Source: Chamaecyparis obtusa (taxonomy: Eukaryota; Streptophyta; Pinopsida; Cupressales; Cupressaceae). From it: a stretch of 64,000 nt of DNA. Below the pieces are notes generated by a model, which did no database searches, was not told the DNA's origin, and saw only the letters and a list, made by a program, of their open reading frames with translations. This document shows positions 23,791 through 36,094 of this stretch, one piece after another (the stretch's first letter is position 1; the number at the start of each line of letters is the position of its first letter). The stretch spans positions 2,052,501-2,116,500 of the forward strand of contig BSBK01001869.1 of the NCBI GenBank assembly GCA_027943335.1. Reading direction: 5' to 3'. A program made the position numbers and the translations under genes.

Positions 23791-24040
23791 GTGCACGTGC
23801 CTTTAGACTTACTTAAGTAATTTGAAAAAGTAATGGAAAAATAGAACTCGGTTAGGCTTTTGTAGGGTTTTTGGACTTTTAGAAACATTTTTGACCTAGC
23901 ACCTAGGGTTTTTCAGCATTCCAGACAATTTTAGCATCTGGGATAGGAAGATTGCAGGAAAATTAGCACAAAAAGTAGAAAACTATCAAAGAAGCAAGAA
24001 TTAAAATGCAACTTTCAAAACTTTGAAAATACTACCAACA

Positions 24041-24055
24041 GTGGCTCTCTCTGAG
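24041..24055 (-). promoter_or_regulatory. Element C polypurine tract candidate
   Basis: The minus strand reads CTCAGAGAGAGCCAC directly before the 3' LTR start (TGTTGGTAG). It is purine-biased but weak, so it may be mutated. The position is dictated by the LTR boundary. Confidence 0.45.
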
Positions 24056-24199
24056 GATGCTTAAATGCCAATTTATAGAAAGAAGCCAAAATCTTTGGGT
24101 GGCAGATCAATCAAAATTTAACTACAGCAGGAGAACTAACACACGACTTTAAACAAAGCACACCTATACACTAAGAGACTATTGTGCATGGAACATAAG

Positions 24200-25500
24200 T
24201 TATTTTAATTGAATAAAAATTTTAGGAATTGTCCATGCACTAGCAATTCTTGTTCTTCACCATCCATATTTTTTAGGAAATAAGAATCTTTCCCATGAGC
24301 CTTATGGATAATATAGGGACCCAATCATAATGATTCAAATTTTTTATGCTTCCCCTTATCCTCACTTCTTGCATTCCATTGAAGGACCAAATCTTCAGGC
24401 TGAAATTTCCTAATAGTTGCCCTCTTATCAAACAAGTATTTCATCTTTTTTTGTAGTCTGATGTTCTCTTTTTGGCCTTCTCTTCTTGTTTCATCCAACT
24501 CAACAAGCTGGAGCACTCTATCTTCCAGAGGATCAGACATTTCCAAATCTTATTCTTGTATAAATTTGTAGATGGGCAATAAATTATTCATAGGAAGCCT
24601 TGATTTAATACCATACACCATCTCAAAAGGAGACTTGCCTGTGGCTTTTTTTTTGTGATCCTATTTGCCCATAAAGCTAATTTAAGCTTTGAATGCCAAG
24701 TTCTCTTGTTCTTTTCTAAGGTCTTCTTCAGGATTTGTAGAATACTCTTATTTCTTGATTCTACTTTCCCATTAGCTTGTGGGTGATATGGGGAAGAATA
24801 TGACATTATTATGCCCATTTCTAAACATAAATCCTTGAATTCTTATGATTTGAAACTCATTGCATTATCCATCACTATCTTGATAGGAACACCAAACTTT
24901 GTGACAATATTATCCATCAAGAAATCAATAACCACTAAGCTTGTCGCTTTCTTTGTTGAGATTGCTTCAATCCACTTAGTAAAGTAATCAGTAGCTACAA
25001 TTATCTAGCTATGACATCCACTGGATTTCTCAGTAAACTCTCTAATGAAATCAATACCCCACATAAAAAAAGGATCTTCTGCTACCACATGATTCAACAT
25101 TAATGCTCTTGAGAATTTCAACTTGTTTGAGAACCTCTGGCATGGTTCACACTTCTAGACAAAAGAATGGGTGTCCTTAAACAATATAGGCTAGTAGTAT
25201 CCAGCCTTTAGGATCTTATGAGCCATAGACCAAGCTAAATGATGCCCTCCACATAATCTAGAGTGCATATCACTCAAAATCTTTTTAGATTTTTCCCTTG
25301 TCTAAACAAAGAAGCAATATTCCATCATTTTCCTTCCAATATAAATCACCTTGTATCAGCACATACCTCTAAGCTTGCAATTTTAAACTTCTCCTTTGAT
25401 TATCATTAAGGTCCTTTGGGCAAATAGCATTCTTGAGGAAATATACTATATTTGTGTACCAGGACTGCATTTCAATACTAGTTACATTTCCTCCACTAAT
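24200..25500 (-). pseudogene. Element C integrase
   Basis: Inserts the element cDNA into the genome. Minus-strand order: a linker ending 'RRSLKLQA' (25370s), the zinc-binding HHCC region ('HSRLCGGHH' ... 'KCEPC', about 25280-25140), and the catalytic core with all three acidic residues: D in 'WGIDFI' (about 25060), D in 'IVMDNA' (about 24870) and E in 'GKVESRNKSILQ' (about 24770). The C-terminal part at 24546-24205 reads 'RATIRKFQPEDLVLQW' and ends near 'HGQFLKFLFN'. I see no chromodomain. Stops at several sites inactivate it, though the DDE triad survives. Confidence 0.75.
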
Positions 25501-26092
25501 GGCAACATTATTTATTTGTACAAGATCCATATTCTCTTCTTTCATCAGCTTAGCAAGTCCCAAACCTCTTACAAGCTTGGTGATATGGAGTTCTAGAACA
25601 AATTATTGAATTCTATTAATCCATTTGCATTTTTTCCCTGTGACTTCACTTTGAACCAAAATGTCCTTCACTACAGCATGTGGTACATATGCATTAATTT
25701 TAGCATAGACAAGATAAGGTCTAAAATCATTTACTGCCTTGACTAGTGTATATGCTTGTTTTTCCATTAGTTCATAATTTAATTATGCTGATTGCAAAGA
25801 TTTTCTGAAAAGGGCAATGGGATGCTCAAATCCTTCATCATCTTTTTCTTACAAGACTACTGCAATGGTGTGAAAAGATGCAAAAGAGAATAGAGAAAAG
25901 GGCTTGGAATAATCAGGAGATGTCTAGAAAAGGAGCCTCCTTAATTATTTTCTTTATCTTCTCAAAAGCTCCTTCTGCTTCTTGATCCCAAAGAAATTTT
26001 ACATCTTTCTTTCGTAACTTGACAATGGATTTAACTAATTTAAAAAAATTTGCAATAAACCTTCTGACAAAATTTATTTGTCCTAGGAAAGA
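25501..26092 (-). pseudogene. Element C RT-linked RNase H
   Basis: Follows RT in the normal place. Readable blocks: 'SFLGQINFVRRFI' (connection, about 26090), 'FLWDQEAEGAFEKIKKII' (about 26000), then after a frame change 'FSLFSFASFHTIAVVL' and 'HPIALFRKSLQSA' (about 25900-25800). More decayed than the extra RNase H encoded upstream of RT, with several stops and frame changes. Confidence 0.6.
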
Positions 26093-26830
26093 CTAAACAC
26101 CGTTGAGATTTTTGGGGGCAGGGACCTTCTTAATAGCCTCTACTCTTTTAGGATCAATTCTCACTCCCTCTTTTGACACTATGTGGCCTAGTAGATTTCC
26201 CTCAGTAACAGCAAAGTGGCATTTCTTAGGATTCAGAGAGATATCATACTCTAAAGTCTTCATCAAAAAAATTTCTAAGTGATTACAATGATCCTCTACT
26301 CTCTTAGAATATGCAGTCAAATCATCTTGGTACACAACCATGAGGACATCAATAAGGTCCTTAAAAGCTACATCCATCGCTCTTTAAAAAGTTTCTCTGG
26401 CATTTTTAAACCAAATGGAATCCTGACATACACATAGGTTCCCCAAGGGGTAGTAAATGTTGTCTTGAATTGTTGTGATTCTTTGACCAAGACCTAGTTA
26501 TATCCTAAAAATCCATCCATCATGGACAACAAATCACATCCAGTCACCTTATGAAGCATAGCTTCCATAATAGGTAGTCCATAATTGTCTTTGAGTGAAG
26601 AAACATTTAAATTTATGAAATCCACACATAGCCTTATGTTACCACTCTTCTTTCTAACAAGTACCAGGTTTGAGACCCAAGAAGAATGCCTAATGGGCTC
26701 AATTATGCCTGCATCCCTTAACTTGGTTAATTCAGTTTGCATTTTGGTAGCCAACAAGGGATTGATGGGCCTTTTCTTCTGCCTGAAGGGTTTAGTGTCA
26801 TCTTTTAAAGGAATCTCATGCTAAAATAGG
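26093..26830 (-). pseudogene. Element C reverse transcriptase
   Basis: Ty3/gypsy RT on the minus strand. Blocks: 'ELTKLRDAGIIEPIRHSSWV', 'NIRLCVDFINLNVSSLKDNY', 'CDLLSMMDGFLGYN', then a stop, 'TTFTTPWGTYVYVRIPFGL', 'RAMDVAFKDLIDVLMVVYQDD' in pieces with the catalytic Y-Q-D-D, 'ISLNPKKCHFAV' and 'LLGHIVSKEGVRIDPKR'. Only about three stops are seen (e.g. near 26494), so this is the best-preserved RT in the window. It lies downstream of the extra RNase H with a spacer of about 350 bases. Confidence 0.85.
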
Positions 26831-27228
26831 TCTTCCCTATAAGCTTTGAGATCATTGTATGACCAGGAAAAAACATGTTTATATTTTTTGACCAACCTTA
26901 CTAAATTATTTCTGACATCTATATTGAGACATTTTCCAATGTAGACAATCTAAGGGGAAGTCTCTAACCCTAATTTTATTTCCTCTAGGTCATCCACTTT
27001 GGTATTAGACTTTTGAGACATGTGACTACCATTTATTTTGAACATTCCTTCCAACTCAACTAAACCCTTGGGGATATGGTTTGAAGGTAACTGAACAATC
27101 TCATTTCCCATGACACAGTCTTTCCCATTAACCACTTCTTGGTAATCATCAAAATCAATATGATGACCATCATACTGATCCAAGCCCTGGATAAACCTTA
27201 AGATGTCATTATCATCTTCAAAGACTTT
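26831..27228 (-). pseudogene. Element C spacer between extra RNase H and RT
   Basis: Includes an open piece at 27183-26950 of 77 codons with an acidic N-terminus ('HHIDFDDYQEVVNGKD') and 'VELEGMFKINGSH', then a lead into RT with 'HVFSWSYNDLKAY', which is the usual sequence before gypsy RT fingers. No enzyme motif. Probably a polyprotein linker. Confidence 0.55.
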
Positions 27229-27681
27229 CTAATTGTAGATATTATTAGGGACAACAGGCCTACTTTTCACTTCCAATTTTGACACTCTAGTAAGGGTTGC
27301 ATCATTGCTTTTCAATGCAACATTTGCAAGGAAGTCTGCCATAATATATTTGGACCTTTCCACCCATAGGATATTGAAAGCATAAAAAAATTCAATTCTA
27401 TCCCAGACATCATATTTGTATAACTTAAGTCTATCATCTTTTGCAGCATATTGTGATCTAATCTGAGCAATGATTAACTGGGAATCTCCATAAACTTTTA
27501 AACATCTTATACCATGTTTGATTGCAATATCTAATCCCAAAATCAAAGCTTCATATTCAACAGTGTTATTAGTGCATTGGAAAGTCAACATAAAAGAGTA
27601 TCTAAAGGTAATACCTGATGGGGATATCAATAAAACACCAGCTCCTGAGCCCTCTTTAGAGCATCCACCATCAAAGTATAG
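27229..27681 (-). pseudogene. Element C extra RNase H (between protease and RT)
   Basis: RNase HI-like domain of about 145 residues, open from about 27679 to 27229. All four catalytic acids are visible: D in 'YFDGGCSKEGSGAG' (about 27665), E in 'TNNTVEYEALILGL', D in 'VYGDSQLIIAQI' and D in 'SKYIMADFLANVAL'. It may degrade RNA in RNA-DNA hybrids during reverse transcription. It sits directly after the protease and before RT, as in element A. In Tat-lineage plant elements a second RNase H is known, but in the arrangement I know it follows the RT-RNase H pair. Relative intactness and position make this a key feature. Confidence 0.85.
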
Positions 27682-28416
27682 CTACCATAATCCATCTTGT
27701 TGCAAGAGAAACTCATCAACAATAGGGTCAGTATTTTTTAATTGTGGCACTATCTCTTCAATCACAAAGTTATTCATGTCAATGTCTACACAACAATTTA
27801 GATCCACAGGGGCTACCATCTCAATCATTACTGATGAACAAGGTTCTCTACACAACTTTACCTTAGTACCATTCACAAGAATTCTAGCATAAGATAAATC
27901 TAATTGTAGCTTTCTCCCTACTATTTCTGCCCACTGTCTTGATAGTAGCATACCATAATGAGGTTTGGTATCAACTACAACAACATCCATCTTTTAAGTG
28001 GCCTCAGGGAATGTAGTAATCTTGACTTCTATTCCAACCAAGGTCCCTACCATAGGAACTTCCCTATTGTCCATAGCATAACATCTGCCATTAGATATAT
28101 CAACTTGAAGTCCTAACTCCTTCATTACATGGTAGGGCATCACTATTGCTGCAACACCAGAGTTTATCATACAATTCTTTAGTAATAAATTATTCACAAT
28201 TAGAGTGACATAAAAAGGATCAATGGAGGAAGGCTCTTGAGTTACAATATTTCCAACACAAAAGTTGGAAACTCCTTTGGTTATCTCAGGTCCTACTATT
28301 GATACTATATTTTTTGTCACAATGGGAAGGTCTTCTTGCTCACTAATCAGAGCCAAAGTTGTTGCTTTATGCTCTTTTATTTTCAACATCTCCAATAAAG
28401 GGATTGATACCTTCAT
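27682..28416 (-). pseudogene. Element C aspartic protease
   Basis: Starts with 'MKVSIPLLEMLKI', typical of the segment before retropepsin in Tat-type elements. The active-site loop reads 'LKNCMINSGVAAIVMPY': the usual D-S-G is N-S-G, one base change that removes the catalytic aspartate. Flap and C-terminal parts follow ('YAMDNREVPMVGTLVG'; after a stop at 27991, 'HYGMLLSRQWAEIVGRKLQLD'). The tail to 27682 reads 'KVKLCREPCSS' and an acidic linker. It is otherwise complete. Confidence 0.75.
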
Positions 28417-31065
28417 CTAAGATAAAGCATGTCTCATGTCAAAAGTTGGGGCCTCAGTAGAAAGTTCAGACAAATTTCTTTTCCCACCAGCCCTCTTATT
28501 TCTTTGTTCTCTGGTATTTTCCTCATTCTTCTTAGCATTTTGAACTACAATAGTTTGATGCTTGTTATTGTTTTCCTTACTTGGGGAAGCAACAAGTTTA
28601 GGAGAAACCTTACTCTGAGAATCATTTTTTACAAAAATAGACCTAGGAACTCCTTGTTCTGCATCAACTTTCCTATTTCTTAAATTATAAGAAGATCTAG
28701 CTTGAGAAATAGTAGCCATAGTCAGATTCTTAATTTCTTCTTTATTAGGCTTTCTCCAATGAGTACCTTCCACCTCTAGTCTATTCATATTTGTTTGACT
28801 AGCCTTAGTATCAGATTCCTCATGATTAGAATGGGAAAATATTTGTTGCTCATAAGTAGGGAGAGTTCTCTTATAATCAACATCTTCTACTATCTCTTCA
28901 TCATATGAAGAGGCAAATTCTTCCACTCTCTCAGTGGTGAACATATTTACTATAGGATTTTTAGAGCCTTCATGGTTTCCTATAGGTGAATCTTCTTGCT
29001 CATCTTCTAGAGATTGAGCAACAACACATTGAAAAGGTGAGTGAGGCATGTTGTAGGCCACACACCATGGAATATTCAAAGGATTAGGTGTATCTCTTCC
29101 CTTTTGTGGCTCATGGTTATCAAAAATAGGCTTCCCATCTTTCCAATTTGTCTTATATGGATGGTCACGTAGACTAGGGAATCTCTCCTACCTCTGATAA
29201 GGTGGTCTATTATCTTGGAATCTCTTTCCACCTTTATCAAATCTAGTAGAAAAATCCTTAATAGCATTTTCCAATTTGTCAACCTTGTCCTCTTCCCTGA
29301 TAGGTTTCACATTATGTGGCCTTGTCTCTTTCCATAATCTACCTTCATCCCTTTTATACATTTAACCAAATGCTTTCCTATTGCTTTCAATATTTATTGC
29401 TAATTTGAAAGCATCTCTCAAGGTACATGGACTTTTATCTATTAAGAGGTAAGACATCTTTCCCTCTACAACATTGAAGTAAGTAGTTAAACAAACTTCA
29501 TCATCCAATCTTAGAACTTGGAATAATTTGTACATGGCCTTCTGAAACCTATTATTGAACTCTGACATACTTTCATTTGCATGCTTCTTGATATTATTGA
29601 ATTCATTTAGGATGTAGCTTGAGTTGACATGTTCAGCATATTGTTCTTTAAAACTTCTCACAAATTCATCCCATGAGGTAATACTATTTTCAGGTAAATC
29701 TTTGTACCAATCCCTAGCATCTTCTATTAAAGATTGAACAAAAAGTTTCATGACAACATCTTCACTCTCAATTTCATAATAATTTATTTTATCAATAAAA
29801 GACTTGAGGTTCTCTTCACATGTAATAACATTATTGCCAGTAAACTTAGGGATCTTGTCTCTTACCTCAGTTGGGATGACATTTGGTTGACCAAGGATAC
29901 CATCAAAGAACAATGGCCTTTATCTATCCATATGGATAGGCCTCCTTTGAATATTCTATGAAGCTTGGGCTCCACCTCCTCCAGTATTATGATTTACAAC
30001 ATTCCTAGTAAGATTACCAGTCAAGCAGATTGTATGACTTACATTTTGAAGTGGTCCTTGGACCACCTGATTGGAGAATGAGGCTTGGATATTAGGCAAG
30101 GGACCAACAAACTAATTTTGTGGTATTGGCCCACTAACAGTAGGGATTGAACTACTAGCATTAGTATTCATATTAGTATGAAGGAAGGCAATTTTCTTCT
30201 TCATCTCATCTGGAGTAGCTTCTAACTCTAGCTTTTCTAATTGAATGGCCAAATCTTCTTTCGATTTTCTAGTCTTTTCTAGATCTAAGCTAGCTTGAGA
30301 TATTGTAGCAAGATTAGCATCATTCCTTTTAGAATCATTTATACTAATCCCAACTACCTTTTTCTTTCCTTTGTCAAATGCACCCATCACCTTATTCTTG
30401 AGATCCTCATTTCTTTTGATTTCTAATGGATGCAACTATCTCAAGACATGGCCCTCACCTTCAAACTCATTTTTCTCAGGGTTTGGCTTATTGTTATTTA
30501 ATTGTTGTCTCAAGATTTGGACATCCCCAAATAACTCACTATTTACACCAGCGACCTTCTATTTCAGACTATTTGCCTGGATCTCATTGTTCTTTGTCTT
30601 TCTAAGGAGCTCTTGCTTCTCCATGAGTAATTCATATATTTCTTGTTCCTGCTCCTTTTTCCTTTTAGTAATTTCTAAGAATTGTTCCTAGTCCCTTCTT
30701 CTCAGAGCCAAAACTTCTTCCCTCAATTTCTTAGAATCATAAGATTCAGTGTTAGCAGCAGAAGAATATTCTGTCTAATCTAGGTTTTCTTGTGCAGGGA
30801 AGAAACTAATATCTATAAATTCATCCTCCTAAGGAGGACTTATGGACTCAGGATCTATTCTTCTAAGAAATTCAAGATTCTTGGGAAAAAATAGAATCTC
30901 ATTTTGGGCGGGAATTGGAATATATTCTTGAGATGGTCTAGGAGAATTACTACTAGTTGCCCCCCTTTTGGACCATTTCTTTCTACTAGGAGTATGTATT
31001 TCTTCACCCATTTTTCTTTCCGGGTGATCCCTGTAATAAGACCTAGTATTCCTAGGCTTACTCAT
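28417..31065 (-). pseudogene. Element C gag
   Basis: Structural polyprotein, minus strand. The likely start is the methionine at 31065 ('MSKPRNTRSYYRDHPERK'), 180 bases after the primer site. A coiled-coil-like region lies around 30435-30112 ('LEKTRKSKEDLAIQLEKLEL'). The gag capsid core is 29913-29362, with 'IPKFTGNNVITCEENLKSF', 'VVMKLFVQSLIEDARDWY' and 'SMSEFNNRFQKAMYKL'. 29079-28417 is a 220-codon open segment. It begins with a zinc-knuckle-like 'WCVAYNMPHSPFQC' in which the first pair of cysteines is incomplete, and continues as a charged linker. Several stops separate these pieces. The capsid part is clearly related to the gag of element A. Confidence 0.75.
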
Positions 31066-31245
31066 GTCACTTTGGAAAACATAATCTCAAATTTCACAAA
31101 AATTTTACCAACAACTGGTAACACAGAACTTAGAGTCACCACCCACAAATTTATGGGAATATAGTGATAAACTAGTCTTCTATATGCAGCAATAAATTGT
31201 TAGCAGAACTGTTAGCAAATTTATTGCAAAAATGTTTTAGAAAGA

Positions 31246-31263
31246 TCCCCAATAGAGTCACCA
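31246..31263 (-). promoter_or_regulatory. Element C primer-binding site
   Basis: Minus strand reads TGGTGACTCTATTGGGGA four bases inside the 5' LTR end. It is nearly the same as the site of element A (8341-8358), so A and C would prime from the same tRNA type. Confidence 0.75.
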
Positions 31264-32476
31264 ATTTTGTTAGTGCTCAAAATTGCACATGATCAAAATT
31301 TAATGAAAAAACTCTGATTTATAACTCTAGCAGTCCCAATAGACACATTAGCAATAATCAACACTAAGGTATTAAGGATTTACAATCCTTCTTCTCTTTT
31401 AGCTTAAAGCTTCAGGTGGGTATTACCTCTCAAGATTGAATTCTTCAAATATCACAATTATGACCTGTATACTTGATACATATCTAATCATATAACTCAT
31501 ACAATTTAAATTAAATTATTCTAATTTGATTGATGATGAAAACAACTACAAAATAAGCATAAACCAGTGCTAAATCCTAGGGCATCTGAGTCAATAAATG
31601 CACATCTACAAAAAATCTCTCAAATCAAACACACCCAAACCCCAGATAAAATGCCTTACAAATTACCCTCTTATGCATGAATCATATCATCTAATTCATA
31701 TATGAATATTGAAATCTTAGAGACCTCACTCAATATTTATCCCTCCCTTGAAAGGAACTCAAGTTTCAACCCCACTATCTACCTTGTAGAAAGATGTATC
31801 TAAAATGCCTTGCAAATTTAAACACACAGAGAAATCAAAACCATACATGAAGACAATAAGAGATATACATGGAAATTTAGTATATTTTATTGATCAACTT
31901 CCTGTATTAGTACATTTAGAAAAACTAGATTCCTCATAATCAAAAACTAAATCTATAAGCTCCTGTGACAATAAGTATTTCACCACCCTTCGGTGTGAGT
32001 CATAAATAAATATATATAGAGAGACCACCTTGGGATCCTTGAGAAAAGGATGCAACAAGCTACGGGTGGCTCTAATAGTGACTTGCACTAGAATAAAAAA
32101 GATTTAAAGCCTTCAACAGAAAAGAGAAAAAGTAGTGCCATAAGTTATTTCTTCTTATGTTGAACGTCCATTTGAGCTACACCTTTGTCTATAGGTATTC
32201 AGATGCAATTGCTGAAGTTTGTTGTGTGGATGATGACCACCAACCAGCTAACTTACATCATCCTCTGTATGATCAATTTCTCTCCTTGTTCTCATAGGTT
32301 AGGTGCATTGTTGAAGCTCATTCATCTTCAAAATCATCAAGCTCGTCTGTTGCAAGCTTACTTATCTTGGGATTTGTCATATTGTCCCATGTAGTAACCT
32401 GGTCCTCTGTGGGCCATGGAAATTGTTGAATGCTCTGCATTTGTTTCTTTTTTCTTTCCCACCTTGAATCAACAAT

Positions 32477-35400
32477 CTACCTTATATCTATGATGAACTT
32501 TCCAAAGTCCATCTCTACCTTGAAAGCTTCATCTAGAACTATGTTGAAGTGATCTATATCAACCTCATTTCTATCTTTAAGGAAATCCTCCTTAGGCAGT
32601 AAGAGATCAAAATCTGACCTCCATGTATCCAAATTCTTTACTTCTCCTTCCTTTGTTCTGACTTGAGGAATGAACCTATTGAAACCAAGTCCAAACATTG
32701 CCATTTTTTCATCAATTTGATTGGCCTTAACCTTAAAGAAAGATGAAGCAACACCAATCTTTGCAATTTCAACTCCCACTTGCAAAACTAGTTCTGGGAT
32801 GTCATTCCTTAGAGACTTTACTGTTGCTAGTCTTTCAAACAATGATTCCCTTGTTGGCCAAGTTGAATGAAAAGTACTCAAAATAGAAACAAAATTATTC
32901 ACCTCACTTTGTAAACTAGGCAACTTATTATATACATTGTAAACTGCCTCTGCCTTATCCTTAAAAACTTCTATCCTATGTTGAAAAATTTTCAACAAGG
33001 ATTGCACAACAACCTCAGTCTTTTCCTTGATCACTTTCTCTTTTGCAGCAGTAGCTTCATCTTCAGTTACATCTTGAATCTCTGGTGGTGCAAGCTACTC
33101 TACTGGTGTATGTGAAATTGTAGGCATGTTGATGATCTATAGTTGCAAGTCCTCCACACATTTCTCTAATTCTTTTTCTTTTATTATATGTATCTCTCTA
33201 TCCTTCACCAATGCACTATAATCCATGAAAAGTTTTTGGTGCCTCTCTGATAGTTGCTTGGTTTTGTCCTTAGTTAACCTAGCAAAATGAGTTAGTACAT
33301 GTGAAATCTCAAGATCTCTAGTGTTGTGGATTGACCACACAATCTTGTCACTATCCATCTTTTCTTGGATCTTTAATAGGGAAGGCTTTTGATCCTTTGG
33401 ATAGAGGCTCCACATAGCCAGTGCCTGATTTTTAGGGCTATATCCAAAACCTCTTATCAAATCCCCCACCTGGGTCTCTGAAGTTAAATTTACATTCTCC
33501 TGCTTTCTTATTTGGTAAATGATGAAAGATGAGGCCAAATCCCACCTAGGTACAAACAATATATTACTAGCTCTTACCAATTTCTTAGCTTCTTTGGGAG
33601 TAATGGTTTGTGACTATGGATCATAATCCTTCAAATCCTGGAGGGCCTCATAAGGGACTTGGCCTTCCTCTGTTATCTACACAGTTTTTGCAACCTGTTG
33701 TTGCTTATGCCATAATAGGAATTGCTTGAATTCGTTTAATTTGATGAAATTATCATCTTTCAAGAAAGCCTCTTGTTCTAGCATTCTCTCATCTCTACCT
33801 AAGGCCAAGGGAAACTCAACATCTTCTATTACCATTTTCTATTTTCTCTTCTCTTCTCTAATCTTTTGCCTGAGTTTATGATCATGGGCTCTATCTCCTA
33901 GAAATAGAGCCTTTATTATGTCTTCTTTCTTCTCAAGGGCCATTTCTTGTGAAGACTCTCCTATTTTCAATTTCTACTTCTTGTGAGGAGGCTCACTAGT
34001 ATCCTGACAGGTAGGAAGCTCTATTAGATCCATTATTATATTTTATTCTCCTTCTTGTCTAATAGGAGATTCTTTTCCCATAGCAAGAGGGCTGCATACT
34101 AGGTAGCCTCCATCACTATCCTCATAATCTAATTCTGAGTGCTTCTCCTTTTCCCTATCCTTGTCATCTATTTGGTCCTCAATTGAGTTGACCAATGTAT
34201 GGAAATTGTCTAAAATAATTTCTCGACTTTGTAAATAAGGCACTGTAGGGTAGAATCCCCCAAAGGACAATCCCTTCTTTTTCATCTTGTTCTCCAATGA
34301 CATTAACTCATTGAATTATTAGGCTCTTTTGTCCACTTCTTCATCCTCTATGATGTTCCTAATAAGATCTTCCTTAGGATACTCTTCATGTCTTTTATTT
34401 ATAGGAATGAAAGGAGTGTAATATTTCCTAGCCATTACAATGAAACCCTTTGTGTCAACATACCTAGGAGCTGCACCATTCATCTTGAATTGGCTCAACC
34501 AATCATTTAACTTGGCAAATGCATTATTCCCAATTATGAAGTTGCATACACATAAGTGTCTAGGGGTAAATGTACCCTTTTTGAGGGAGGCTAAATTCTC
34601 CTTGTCAATTAGCATCAGCTACAAAATAATCTCCAGAAAAGAAATTCTTGGTGGAACAAAGAAAGGTAGAATATGGGGTGGCTGGGGGCACCCATAGATT
34701 CTTATCATAGTAAAAGTTTTTTCAAAGTAAAAGTCTCCCTAGTTGTGTTCTTTAGCCCATTTGTCAATAAATTGACAAGGTCTAATAAGTTGTAGAGCTT
34801 TCACTGGCAGTCTATAAAGATTCACTCCCAAAGCGATTAGAATTGGCTACACCATCCAGATCTAAAAAGCACAAAAGTCACATTCTGGAAAAGTGTTACT
34901 CCATGCCCTAATCCAAAATTGTACTAGTTTTTTCCTTCCCTTCCACATTATTTGTGGCCTAAGGTCCTCCATGTTCTGATGTTGTAGTTGTAGAACAGAA
35001 TGAGGTGCATCAAAAGTGAAAAATGCAAAAACCTAGGTGAATCTTCTCTTCTTCTTATTGCTTCCAATCCCTCATGCATTCTATCAATGACATACCCAAT
35101 GTAGTCATATCCTTTACTTGTGTACATCTATTTTGAGTCTAACACCATCATAAGGATGTTAGATGTAATCCTTTATGATCCACCATCTATTCCTAGCACT
35201 CTAAACAAACCATAAGCAATATACTTCATATAGAAGCATAAGTCTTTGAAAAAGAAAGGCGTTGTCCCAGCCACTGGTGCAATATAGTTCATGTGGCTTC
35301 ATGGAACATGGCTTTGAATCTCCTTTGACACAAGGATAGATTCCTGAGTATACCTATTGGTCTGGGCTTGTAGATTGATTTATGTGGCCATGTGGATGCT

Positions 35401-35883
35401 GATACCGAAAGCCCTCATGAAATAATTTCTTTCTAAGGTAACTAAAGTCGAGCCATCATACCTTCTTATTGTTTTGGACAAGGGGTCATAACTATTTTCT
35501 AATGCAATCAACAAGTCAACATCTATGAAGATGTCTAGGAAAATTAACTTTGCCAACCCTGAGGTCCAAGGGTTTGATATAGATACTAGACTATCAACAT
35601 TTTTATAAAAATATTTGAAAAATTGCATCCCAGTAACCTCAGGCATTCTAGCATCTCTATAGTGGCTTAAATTATCAACAAAGCACTCATCACTAACCTT
35701 TTTATTTTGTGAAGATCTTGGCAGAAAGGTGAGAAACTCATTCGAGTAGCTTTCTTTTTCTTTCTCCTTGGAACCCCTGCTAGTAGAATCCCCGCTAGTT
35801 GACGGTTGACTCATTCTGACTGCAAATTGGAATCCTTCTGAAACTCTTGAAACTATGAATTCTCTAATTGCTAGAAGACTCAA
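32477..35883 (-). pseudogene. LTR-encoded long ORF, copy 2 (unknown protein)
   Basis: Counterpart of 18322-21732. Pieces 35883-35380 and 34615-34319, 34303-34043, 33580-33137, 33034-32477 cover the same protein. A 2-base deletion near 34975 shifts frame once. The C-terminal piece is 185 codons against 186 in copy 1 (one Lys missing) and roughly 85% identical by eye. Some stops are private to one copy: copy 1 has stops where copy 2 reads Q (33472) or W (about 33543), and copy 2 has one near 34319. Others, at 35380, 34043 and about 33839, are shared. In this LTR the frame lies upstream of gag in the same direction. Confidence 0.7.
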
Positions 35884-36094
35884 AAACTCTCATACTTTTC
35901 AGCTCCATCTCTCCAAAATACTTGGTAATTCTATATGAGTGACAATTAGTTGTATTTATTCTGGTGAATTGAATGCAATTTCCCTTTCGAGACTTTGAAC
36001 TCTATAATTCAAGTCACTTCCACCATTACTTGGCATGCAATGAACTTCAATTCACTAGCTGTGAGATGAGATAGTGACAGGTAATCAAATTTAA

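Larger units (their letters stand above)
17113..24040 (-). repeat. Element C 3' LTR (6928 bp, carries an ORF)
   Basis: A direct repeat of 31268-38193 over its whole length, with scattered substitutions and small indels. On the element strand it has, from its 5' end: about 2.1 kb of upstream sequence dominated by a hairpin repeat array, a long frame at 21732-18322, then 1.2 kb of non-coding sequence ending in '...GAGCACTAACA'. This is much longer than ordinary plant LTRs (hundreds of bases to a few kb). Confidence 0.95.

Noticed and set aside
28429..28683. Plus-strand frame opposite C gag
   Set aside because: Antisense shadow of the 220-codon gag linker.
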